Shown here: piece after piece, positions 52,201 through 63,300 of the stretch
Position numbering within the stretch: the first letter of the stretch is position 1
Layout: every line of letters begins with the position of its first letter
DNA from: UBA5069 sp964560495
Lineage (GTDB): Bacteria > Chloroflexota > Anaerolineae > Caldilineales > Caldilineaceae
Length of the DNA: 64,000 nucleotides
Assembly: GCA_964560495.1 (NCBI GenBank)
Contig: CAZLMM010000014.1
Coordinates: 1 to 64,000, forward strand
Direction of reading: 5' to 3'
The notes under the pieces: model-generated
Database searches by the model: none
What the model was told of the DNA's origin: nothing
The model's input: the letters and a program-made list of their open reading frames with translations, nothing else
Translations under genes and position numbers: made by a program

Positions 52201-55200
52201 CGGCTTCGCCAGGCATGATGTCGCCCAGGTTGCAGTCGATGAACTCAGGCGGCGTCGTCCGTACGCTGCACTCAGCGCCCGGCTGCGACGGCACATTCAC
52301 CGAGATGATGTGCAGACCGAACGGCAGCTCATCGGTCACGCCGACCGCCTTGGCAGTGGACGGCCCGCTGTTGAAGACGCTGATCGTGTACTCGATCAAC
52401 TCGCCAGCGATCACGCCGTTGGGCGCATAGCTGGTCTTCTCGATCTCCAGCACCGCCTCCGACAGGATGTCCACGACTGTCCAGGCCTGGTTGTTGCTGT
52501 TATCCCTATCAGCAGTGCTGCTGCTGACCGTGGCCGTGTTGACCGTCTCGATTGGGTTCGCAGCCGGGTCGACCATCACCGGGATGGCGATCTCGGCGCT
52601 GGCGCCGACGGCCATATTGCCCAGGTTGCAGGTGATGACCAGGTTACCCTCGGCAAGCTGCGTCAGGCCGCACGAAGCGCCCGTCGGCACGCTCACCGGG
52701 CCGTGGACATGGAGGCCCAGCGGCAAGACATCCTGCACCACTACGGCCTTGGCTTCGGACGGACCGGCGTTGCTCACCGAGAGGGTGTAGACATACGACG
52801 TGCCGGCCACAGCCTCGGTCACGGTCGCGCTCTTGCTAATGCTCAGGTCGGCCACGGCGTGGACGCTGATCGACGCGCTGTCGAAGTTGTTCGACGTATC
52901 CGGGTCGACCGGGTCGGCTGCCATGACGCGCACTTCATTGTTCACATCCACCGTGTCGCTGGCGATGGCCGTCACGTGGATCGTCCATCGGCCGTAGACA
53001 TCCAGGACAGCGCCTGTGCAACTGAAGGTCACTGCTGTGCCGGTCGCTGGCGCTACCAGGTCGCACGTACCAGCGCTTGCCGCAGCGCTCAGGACGGTGA
53101 AGTCCGCGCTGCCCAGCATTTCGTCGGTCAGCGTCAGCGTATAGGCCGGCGACGGTCCCAGGTTGTCCACGAAGATGGTGTACACGAACGGTACGCCAGC
53201 GTAGACATGACCGTCGGGCTTGACGAACTTCGCCACTCGCAGGTCGGCGCCGCCGTCCACAATGACTGTCGCCTCGTCGCTGAGGAAGGTGCCGGAGATG
53301 ATCGCCGTGTTGGTGAGCAGCTCACCGCTGATGGCGTTCTCGTCCAGCATGACAGCAATCTCGAAGCTCACGGTCTCGCCAGGTTGGATGTCGCCCAGCG
53401 CACAGGTTAGGGTCTGACCGGCCACCACGCAGCTCGGGTTGAGCGTGTCGTCGATGTACGTGATCATGTTGGGCAGTACGTCGATCACCACCACGTTGAA
53501 GGCCGTGGATGGGCCGGCGTTGTGCACGCTGATCATGTACTTGAAGACCTCGCCCGGCAGCGGGCTGCTGTTTGACGCCGTCTTGGTAATGCTCAGGCCT
53601 GTCACCGAGCGCACGGTCGTGGTTTCGGTCAGGTCGCCTGTCACGTTGATAGGCGAGTCTGCGTTCACAGTCACCGTGTTGTTGAGCACGGTGCCATCTG
53701 GGATGGCCGGGTCGACGGCGAAGCGCAGGAAGACCTCGCGGAACTCACCCACGGCCAGGTCGCCCAGGTAGCAGTCCACCGAACTGAAGTTGGCGTTCTG
53801 CGCACAACTCGCCCAACCGTTGCCCACGTTGTAACCGATGAGCGTCAGGCCAGCCGGCACGCTGTCATAGAAGTAGACGTTCCACGCCGCTGACGGTCCA
53901 GTGTTCGCCACGCTGATGAAGTATTCCACCACCTCGCCTGCGTTCACCGGGTCGGGGCTGTCCAGCTTGCTCACCACCAACGTGCTCTCCACTGTCACCT
54001 GCGTCGAGACCGTGGCATGGTTGTTGCTATTGTCATCGTCGAAGTTGTCCGATGTCACCCAGGCGTTGTTCTCAAGCATCACGCCGCCCGGCACGTCCTC
54101 GGCCACCACTCCCACGATGTCGATTGTCGCACTGGCGCCCACTCCCAGCGTGCCCAATCCGCACACCAGGAGCCCGCCAGAGTTCACATTGCACGCTCCC
54201 TGCGACGCCGTCACTCCTGTCACCATCACGCCAGCCGGCAGGTCGTCGTAGACCACCACGTTCTCCGCCGTGGATGGCCCATCGTTCATCACTGTCAACT
54301 GGTACGCAATCGCTGTTCCGGCCACCACCGTCGCAGGCCCGCTCTTCGTCACAGACACGTCGCTCACTGCCGTGATCTCGTGCTCGACGATGGCATGGTT
54401 GTTGCTCATGTCCGGGTCGTCGCTCAGGCTGCTCACGTCTGCCACGTTGTTCACGCTGATCGCCTCGTCGGCGGTCACGTACATGGTCAGCACTCGCTGC
54501 TCCCCGGGTTGCATGTCGCCCAGGTCGCACACGATCTGCGTGTTGCCGGAGACATCCACTCCGTTGGCAGGTGCGCAACCCGCCGCCTCGAAGCTGTACA
54601 CCCCGTCCGACGCCAGCATGTCCGTCAACACCACGCTGTGCGCCACGCCCGGTCCGAAGTTGTCCACGATGATCGTGTAGCTCAACGTGTCGCCCGCTCG
54701 CACCTGACCGTCCGGCTTGCCGAACTTGCGCACCTTCAGATCTGCCACGCTCTGGGCTTCCACCGTCACCTCGGCGTCCGCATCCGGCGACTCGGGCGAC
54801 GTCGCCACCACGCTGTTGCTGATCAGGGCGTCCGGCGCCACATCCACGTTCACCTTCACATGAATGTCGAAGCTCACACTCTGACCCGGACCCAGGTCGC
54901 CCAGGGCGCAGGTCACCACGCCGCCAGCCTCCGTGCAGCCAGCGTTCGTCGCATACAGGAAGGTCACATCGGCCGGCAGCGTATCCGTCACCATTACATT
55001 GGTCGCCACGGACGGCCCGCCGTTGCTCACCTTCACTGTGTACTTGAAGTTCTGTCCGCTCACAGGCTCGAAGGTCGATGCGGTCTTCACCACGCTCAAC
55101 GACGCCACTGCATTCACCGTCGTATCCTCGACCAAGTCGCCAACCACGCTGATGGGCGAATCGGCGAAGACATCCACCGTGTTGTTGAGCACCGTGCCAT

Positions 55201-55248
55201 CTGGGATGGCCGGGTCGACGGCGAAGCGCAGGAAGACCTCGCGGAACT
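49235..55248 (-). CDS. Giant DUF11-repeat secreted protein, C-terminal part
   Basis: The last about 2,000 codons of a very large surface protein, ending at TAG 49235-49237. It consists of about 15 DUF11 beta-sandwich domains. Each follows the pattern [AV]DLxIxK...AG...YTIxVxNxGPSxA...VxDxLPxG...CxLGxLxPG, with two cysteines that may pair. The domains run in groups of four (see the repeat entry). The protein ends with an Asp/Pro linker and RRTFLPVITR, like the tail of the secreted protease. The domains probably form a long stalk or adhesin. The gene runs into an N gap at 55249 and continues beyond it, so this piece is a fragment of a single open frame. Confidence 0.88.
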
Positions 55249-57167
55249 NNNNNNNNNNNNNNNNNNNNNNNNNNNNNNNNNNNNNNNNNNNNNNNNNNNN
55301 NNNNNNNNNNNNNNNNNNNNNNNNNNNNNNNNNNNNNNNNNNNNNNNNGCACTCGCTGCTCCCCGGGTTGCATGTCGCCCAGGTCGCACACGATCTGCGT
55401 GTTCCCAGACACGTCCGTCCCACTCGCAGGTGTGCAACCTGCCGCCTCGAAGCTATACACCCCGTCCGACGCCAGCATGTCCGTCAGTGTTACATCGTGC
55501 GCCACGCCTGGCCCGAAGTTATCCACGATGATCGTGTAGCTCAGGACATCGCCTGCGCGCAATTGACCATCCGGCTTGCCGAACTTGCGCACCTTCAGGT
55601 CCGCCACGCTCTGACCCTGAACCGTCACTTCGTCCTCAGCGGGCGGCGACTCGGGCGAGGTCGCGACCACACTGTTGCTCAACGCAGCATCGGGCGCCAC
55701 ATCCACATTGACCATCACATGGATGTCAAAGCTGATGCTTGCGCCGGCGTTCAGATCGCCCAGGTCGCATGTCACCACACCGGCTGCATGGACGCAGCCA
55801 GCATTCGTCGCATAGATGAAGGTCACATCGGCCGGCAGCGTGTCCGTCACCATCACATTGGTCGCCATGGACGGCCCGCCGTTGCTCACCTTCACCGTGT
55901 AGTAGAAGTTCTGACCGCTCACTGGCTCGAACGTCGAAGCTGTCTTCTCCACGCTCAACGACGCCACTGCATCGACGATGGTCGTCACCACATCACTGAC
56001 ATCAAGGAAGCTGTTGTCGGCAAAGACGAAGGCAGTGTTCTCCAGCACCGTGCCTTCCGGCGTCGCCTGATCTACCAGAGCAGTGACGACGATCGATTGC
56101 GACTGGCCAACGCCCAACGTACCGATGTTGCAACCGACAACTTCGCTGGGCGTGATGAGCACGCCACAATGCGTGGTCGCATGACTGGTCACAATCGAGA
56201 CCACCTTCAGATCGAAGGGCAGCGCATCGAACACCTCCACGCCATAGGCCGTCGATGGACCGTTGTTGAAGACCTGGATGCTGTACTCCAGCGTCTTGCC
56301 AGCGACCACGGTCGCGCCTGAAGGATCATCCTCGCTGTAGGCGAACTTTTCGATCTCAACTGTCGCTTCAGACGCCACTTGCGTCGAGACTGTCGCCACG
56401 TTGTCGCCGTTGTTCGGGTCGAACTCGGCGCTGGAGACAGCCGCCCGGTTGAAGAGCACCGCGCCATCAGCCATGCCGGGATCGACCAGGGTGACGATGG
56501 TGATCGTCGCCTGTCCACCCACCGCCAGGTCGCCCAGGTTACAGGTGATGTCGGTGTTGCCGACAGCGTTCTGCACCGTGGTGCAGGCGCCCTGGCTCGT
56601 GGTCAGGCCATCCGGCAGGATCATGAGACCCAGCGGCAACATATCATTGACCACGATGTTGGTCGCCGCGCTTGGCCCGGCATTCTCCACCAACAGGGTG
56701 TAGGTGAGTTGCTCGCCCGCAATCACCGTCGGCGCCGGATCGGCAGTCTTGGTGATGCGCAGATCGGCGGTGTCGACCACATGAATCGATGCCTCATCGA
56801 CGTTGTTCTTCGGGTTCGGGTCGGTGAATGGCGGCGCCACCCAGACGCGCACGTTGTTGTTCACATCCTGCGTGTCGCTGGCAATCGCTGTCACGGTGAT
56901 GACCCAGCGGCCGCCGATTTCGAAGACAGGCAGCAGACAGTCGAATGTGAAGGAATTGACCAGACCAGACGGCACACCGCCGGCCGGCACTGTGCTCCGC
57001 GGGCAGATCGCCGATGGACGATTGCTGCCTATGGTCAAGACCTGGAAGACGCCGCTCGAGAACATGGTATCGCTCACCGTAACGCTCAGCGCCGGCGAGG
57101 GGCCCCAGTTGTCCACGAAGATGGTGTAGGTGAAGGGATTGCCCGCCACAACCTTGCCATCTGGCTT
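50111..57167 (-). repeat. Four-domain super-repeat of about 1.5 kb
   Basis: One domain type in four carries KPDG near its start and a TDxMxSxGxF-like motif. Its KPDG codons lie at 50111-50122, 51659-51670, 53210-53221, 54707-54718, 55566-55577 and 57156-57167. The steps are 1548, 1551, 1497, 859 (across the gap) and 1590 bp. The domains between follow a fixed order (LSVxKTAS type, KPDG type, DLSVxKxxP type, EIEK type). This shows block duplication of tetrads rather than single domains. Confidence 0.8.
55249..55348. other. Assembly gap 1 (100 N)
   Basis: A placeholder of exactly 100 N. The flanks match 53745 and 54490 of the intact neighbouring block almost exactly. If the block is conserved, the missing sequence is about 744 bp. 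That length is a multiple of three and joins the two flanking frames. Confidence 0.9.
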
Positions 57168-59854
57168 GACATACTTGTTGACCGACAGGTCGGTGTTCTT
57201 GACCCAGATCGGCACGACGACCGTGCTGCTGTTGTTCGTCGTGACAGGGTCGGTGAAGCCGACGATGTCCGAAGTCAACACACGCGCCGTGTTAGTGATC
57301 ACATCGCCGGGCAGCGCATCCCAGTTGGCGCGCACCGCCACCAGGATGTCGAACTTGTCGCCCATGTCGAGCTCGATGTTCGAGCAGGTGATGTCGTCGA
57401 GATCGTGTGTGCAGAACTGGCTGCTCACGGATTCGATGATCCCCTCGCCGCTGAGCACGTCGGTCAACGTGAAGGCCGATACTGGCACGATGATGTCCGA
57501 CGGGCCAAGGTTGAAGACTTCGATGTGGAAGAAGAAGACGTCATTCGGCGCAACACGGTCGATCAGCGCGGTCTTCTTCACCCACAGATCTGCCACCGGC
57601 GCGATGTTCACGGGTACCCAGTCCGATGCCTGCGGCGCATTGTCGGCGGTCACATAGGCATAGTTGGCCGAATCAACCGCTATCTCCTGGTTGCTATCGT
57701 TGTTCACCAGCAACGTGATGGTGAAGAGGTCTGTCGGTCCACCCAGCGTCGAACTGTAGACTTCCAGCGGCGTACTGCGCAGGAAGGTCAGGCCAGCGCT
57801 GCGCGTATAGTCCGCAGGCGTTTGGATGCTGACAATCGTGTACTCGAAGCCGAGTGGGATGTCCTGAACCGCCACGCCAGTCGCCTGCACCGGGCCGGAA
57901 TTGGTCACAGCCAGGGTGAAGGTAATCAGCTCGCCCGGCGTCACGGATGTTCCACCGTTCGGGTAGATCACACCCTTGTTGATACCCAATGTCGTGCCGC
58001 AGTCCACGAAGGACAGCCACACCGCCTGATCCAGCTGCGAATCGTTGCTGGCATTCATGCCATGCACCTGCGCCTCGTTGAAGACCAACCCATACCCGCT
58101 TGCCGGGCACAGAGTCGCTGGCGCAGTCACCACCACTTCGATGGCGCAGACTACTCCAGACGGCATCTCGTTGCCGTTGCTCCACGTGGGCGGGTTGCCG
58201 GTGAAGCCGCAGGTCGCAGGCGCTCGCTCGCTCCAACTCACGAAGTCCAGGCCCGCAGCCGCCAGGTCGTCTGTGATCACCACACTGCCGACAGGCAGGA
58301 CTGACGGGCCATTGTTCGCCACCGTGATCACATAGGTGTAAGTAATTCCGCTGCCGGCTACGACTTCGCGCGGGCCGGTCTTCTTGATGTCCAGCTCGCC
58401 CTTGCACAACAGGTTGGTGGCATGGTCGTCGCTGGTCGCGTTGGTCGTCCAACCCAACGCATCCTCGTCCGTCCAGCCGATGGTCGCCAGGTTCGTCACC
58501 TGGGTGTCGCACACCGCAGAGTCCACCACCGCCACCATGGCGAAGATGGTCACGCTCTCGCCCGCAGGGATCGTCCCTATCGGACACACCGTCGGGTTCG
58601 GGTACGGACAGATGGTCGGCTGTCCAGGCAACGCATACGACCGCTGAATCAACCACGCATCCGGCTGCGCCGGCACTGTGCCCGCTGGCAGCGTGTCCGT
58701 CAGCACCACGTTCACCGCATCCGACGGCCCCGTGTTGCTGATGAAGATCTGGTAGTAGATCGTGTTGTCCTCGCCCATCCCGCCGATCACGGCGAAGTCG
58801 GTCAAGTCCTCCTTCAACACATGCAACTGCGCTTCCGTCGTCACGTCCAACACGATCTCGTCGAACACCGCAGGCGCATTGTCCGCTCGCACCGACGCAC
58901 GGTTGATCAGCGTGTCCAGCGGCGGCACTGTCGCGCCATACCCCGTCGCCGAATCCATCATCACCGTCGCCACGACGATGATCCGTCCACCCGGCGGGAT
59001 GTTCGGCAGGTTGCAGTACCCGGTCGCATCCGAGCACTCCCCGCCCAACGACACATAGCCAAAGTTGTTGTCGAAGATGTAGAAGTCGACGATCTCTCCA
59101 TCCAGCAGCAGCGGCGCAATCACCTCGTCCGTCAACTCTGGATGCACCGCCGTCACATTCCCCGTGTTCGTGATCCAGATCTCGAAGCTGAACGGCGCGC
59201 CGGCCACTGGCAGCGCAATCGGGTTGCCCACCGGGAACTCGTTGAACCGGTACGGCACCTTGTCGATCGCCAGCGTCGTCCCGCAGTCCACCTGCGTCAG
59301 CCACACCGCCTGATCCAACTGCGAGCTGTTATTCGCGCTGACGCCGTGCACCTGCGCCTCGTTGAAGATCACTCCGTACCCTTCCACCGGGCACAGATTC
59401 GTAGGCGCAGTTGCAACGATCTGTAGCACGCACATGCCGTCGGCCGGCAACGCATTCGTGTTCGTCCACGATGGCGGGCCGCCCGTCCAGCCACAGGTCT
59501 GCGGGCCGACTTCCACCGCACTCACGAAGACCAGACCGGCCGCAGCCAGGTCGTCGTCCAGCCGCAGTCCGCCTGCCGGAATCGGCGACGGCCCGTTGTT
59601 CGTCACTGTGATCCGATAGGTCACATTCTGACCAGCCACGACTTCGCGCGGGCCGGTCTTCTTGATGTCCAGCTCACCCTTGCACAACAGGTTCGTGTCG
59701 TGGTCGTCGCTGGTCACGTTGGTCGTCCAACCCAACGCATCTTCATCGTACCAGCCGATGGTCGCCACGTTCGTTACACGCGAGTCGCATACAGCCGGAT
59801 CCACCACCGCCACCATGGCGAAGATGGTCACGCTCTCGCCCGCAGGGATCGTCC
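55349..59854 (-). CDS. Giant DUF11-repeat secreted protein, middle part
   Basis: About 1,500 codons between the two N gaps. They include three-domain blocks (LHVLKEDLTDF type, LDIKKTGPREV type, TTLAIDK type). Towards the C-terminal side the four-domain KPDG blocks begin (WVKKTALIDRV, SVNKYVKPDGK, RITKTADPAPT, EIEKFAYSEDD). Individual DUF11 domains are about 120-150 residues with the GPS motif in the middle. There are no catalytic motifs or membrane segments. On the low-coordinate side the frame appears broken only because the 100-N placeholder is not a multiple of three; the sequence itself stays open to each edge. Confidence 0.87.
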
Positions 59855-60337
59855 NNNNNNNNNNNNNNNNNNNNNNNNNNNNNNNNNNNNNNNNNNNNNN
59901 NNNNNNNNNNNNNNNNNNNNNNNNNNNNNNNNNNNNNNNNNNNNNNNNNNNNNNCTTGTCGATCGCCAGCGTCGTCCCGCAGTCCACCTGCGTCAGCCAC
60001 ACCGCCTGAGCGAGCTGTGAATCGTTGTTGGCGCTGACGCCGTGCACCTGCGCCTCGTTGAAGATCACTCCATACCCATCCACCGGGCAGAGATTCGTAG
60101 GCGCAGTTGCAACGATTTCCAGCACACAGACCCAACCGGCCTGCATGACAGCACCATTCGTCCAGGTCGGCGGGCCGCCGGCAAATCCGCAGGTCTGCGG
60201 ACCCACCTCTGCGAAGCTGACGAAGGTCAGGCCGGCCGCAGCCAGGTCGTCGGTCACCACCACGCCGCCGATAGGCAACGGCGATGGGCCATTGTTGGTG
60301 ACGGTGATGCGATAGGTCGCGTTTGCACCGGCTATCA
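58363..60337 (-). repeat. Three-domain super-repeat, period 1278 bp
   Basis: The codons for KKTGPRE recur with their flank ACTTCGCGCG starting at 58363, 59641 and 60337. The first step is 1278 bp. The second is 696 bp across gap 2, which becomes 1278 if the gap holds 682 bp, the size predicted independently from the flanks. The copies are nearly identical at the nucleotide level, so the duplication is recent. Confidence 0.82.
59855..59954. other. Assembly gap 2 (100 N)
   Basis: A placeholder of exactly 100 N. The flanks correspond to positions 58576 and 59259 of the next intact block, which predicts 682 missing bases. The remainder of 682 modulo 3 equals that of 100, in agreement with the frame being the same on both sides. 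Confidence 0.9.
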
Positions 60338-63300
60338 CTTCGCGCGGGCCGGTCTTCTTGATGTCCAGGTCGCCCTGACACAACGTATTGGTGACATTGT
60401 CGTCGCTCGACGTATTGGGTGTCTGACCCAATGCGTCTTCATCGTCCCACCCCACGGTCGCCAGGTTCGTCACCTGGGTGTCACACTGCGGGTTGTTGGG
60501 ATCGATGGCGATCATGGCGTAGACAGTCACACTCTCACCGGCCGGAATCGTTCCGATGAGGCAGACCGATGGATCCGGGAAGGGACAGATGCCCGGTTGG
60601 CCGGGCAGCGCATAGGAGCGCTGGATCAGCCAGGCATCCGGCTGGGCAACAGTGGTGCCGGCCGGCAGCGTGTCGGTCATGATCACGTTGACCGCGTCCG
60701 ACGGCCCGGTGTTGCTGATGAAGATCTGATAGTAGAGCGTGTTGTTGCCGCCCAGTCCACCCAGCACGGCGAAGTCAGTCAGGTCCTCCTTGAGAACCGA
60801 CAGATTCGCTTCCGTCGTCACGGTGAAGGTGAAGGTGGCCGAGTTGTTGGCCGGGTTGATGTCTGGGTTATCCGCCGTGGCCGAGAGTAGATGACTGTAG
60901 ACGCCCGGCTGTGTGTTGTGAGGGATGAGCACGGTGACGGTCGCCACGGTTTCGACGGCCAGACCCGGCATGGGATTCTGGCGCGAGCAGTTGACGCCCG
61001 CATCGCAGTAGTAGTTGGGCGCCGCCTGAACATCCAGAACCTGGATCAGGGGCAAACCTTGTAGCAGCTCATGGACGATGACGCCCTCCGCCGGGTTGGT
61101 GATGTTGTTGCTCACCTCGATGGTGAAGGAGTAGGGCAGGCCAGCCACGATGGGGTTGGTGATGTCCGTAATCGTCGCCGTCACGTCGATATCCACCGGC
61201 GGCAGCGAGCAGGCCACGGCCTGGAACACGGCTGTACTGTTGGCGTCGCTGAAAGGCCCGAAGGGACCATAGTTCGGACCCGGCACAACGATCTCGCCGG
61301 CCGTGGCGCTGGCCGTGTTGGTGATAGTCGTGCCGTCGAAGACCAGGTTCGGATCCATGTTATAGCCCAGGATCACGGTGGCCTTCTCGCCATAAGCCAG
61401 GTCGCCCACGTTGCAGGTGACCAGCTGCCCGGCAGCCGTGCAGCCCGCCGCGCCGCCGAAGATGAGGCCAGAGGGCAGCGTGTCGCTGATCACCACATCC
61501 ACCGCATCGGTCGGGCCGTTGTTGATCACGTCGATCTGGTAGAGGCCATAAGCCGGCAGACAGACCGCATCCTTGAGGGAGCTCTTGATCACCTCAAGTT
61601 CTACATCGCAGTCCACCGTATAGGGATTGACCAGGTCGAAGTTGTTGAGGCGCGCCGCGATGCCGGCAATGCCGCCCGGCTCAGGATTGTCGGCGCCGAC
61701 AACGGCGTTATTGTTACCAATGCCACAGGCGGCCGTCGAACGGCTTGCCGTACCCGAGAAGCTGATAGTGATAGACTCGCCATCGTTCATCGCGCCCAGA
61801 TGACAGATGATGCCGTCCGTGCCGGCCAGACAGAAGCGCGGCTGGCCGTGGACGTCGACCCGCTGTAACAACGGAATGCTGAACAGACCGACGTTGTAGG
61901 TGGCAATGTTGGCGAAATCGTCGAAGTCACGCAGGACGACATTCTCTGCCTGACCAGGGCCATTGTTGGTCACGGTGATCTCGAAGTCGATGTCATCGCC
62001 CGAATCCACTGTATCATCGGGAATGTCCTTATCGACCTCTACATCTGCCACGGGCAGATAGTCGGGCACCAGGAAGGAAGCGCAGTAGACTGCCGCCGTC
62101 GGCGGGGTGCCTGTGACGCTGCCATTGTTCCCCGTGTTGGGGTCATTGGTCGAGCTCACCGCCGCGCAGTTGCGCACCCGCGTGCCCGGATTGGTCGAGG
62201 GGTTGACATCTACGGCAATAATGAAGTCCTTGGTCTGCCCGGCGGCCAGGTTGAAATTGGTCGCATCTGGGCTGACGAAGCGCACAGTACCCGCAGTGGT
62301 GCTGCCAGAAGGCGTACCGCCTCCAGGTCGTAGCGTATCCGTGATGCTGGCGCCCACCGCATTGGATGGGCCATTGTTGGTCACCAACACCTCGAAGAGC
62401 GCGGCGCCGCCCGGCGATGCGCTGGAGATGAGCCGCTTCACAATGGACAGGTCGTGAGAGACTGCTACGCTGTAGTCCGCAGTAGCAGTATTGTTCGTCT
62501 CATCTGGATCAGGGGTTGTCGAGAAGACATTCGCAATGTTTACATAGGGGCCTGCAGCCGTCCCCGCCGGTATACGGGCAACGATGGTGATAATGTCCGT
62601 CGTCCCGGGCGGCATGGGTGCGCCGCGCTCGCAGACGCCGCTGGTGCAGGCGTACCAGAAGCCGCTCAGCGGGCCAGCCTGGAAGCCATCCGTGCTGACC
62701 GAAGCGTCATAGCTGACCTGGATCATCCCTTCTGGGTTGCCTGGGCCAGTCAGCTCGTCGATGACGCGTACATCATAGGCGGTCGTGGGACCGTTGTTGG
62801 TGATGGTCAGGGTGAAGGTGATCAGACCCCCGGCGTTGACGCTCGCCGCCGACGCCGTCTTGCTGATCTGCAAGTCTGCGCCGCACCCAATCTGGGTGAT
62901 GGCCACGGCCTGGTCACGGTCGTCGGTGCTGTCATCGACGCGCACCTCGGCGGTGTTCCAGATCACGCCGCCGTTCTGACACACCGAGTCATCCGTTGCC
63001 GCAACGGTGATGACCAGATCGCACGATTCGATGCCAAAAGGCTGTGTGCTGGTGAAGACCAGCGTTGCCGGACCAACAGCGCCGTTTAACGCTTGATCTG
63101 CTGGTTCCTCTACATTGCATCCGCCGCCGCCGGCAGCAAGACCAGCGTAGGTCAACCCCGCCGGCAGATAGTCGTAGATCAACAGGCTGCCCGTCGGGAT
63201 TGGCGATGCGCCAATGTTGTTGACGGTCATCGTGTAGGTGAAGCCGTTGAGGAACGCATCATCGAAATCGACGAAGGCGGGTGCATACTTGGCGATGTCC

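Noticed and set aside
54072..55248. Continuation of the giant gene past gap 1 in the unshifted frame (product rich in Arg, Gly and Gln)
   Set aside because: It is out of frame with the true DUF11 reading and arises only because the 100-N placeholder is not a multiple of three.
51197..58304. Very long plus-strand open frames opposite the giant gene (for example 51197-53410, 54017-55531, 56379-58304)
   Set aside because: Their products are His/Arg-rich with no recognisable family and no ribosome binding sites. They are antisense shadows of the biased DUF11 codons on the minus strand.
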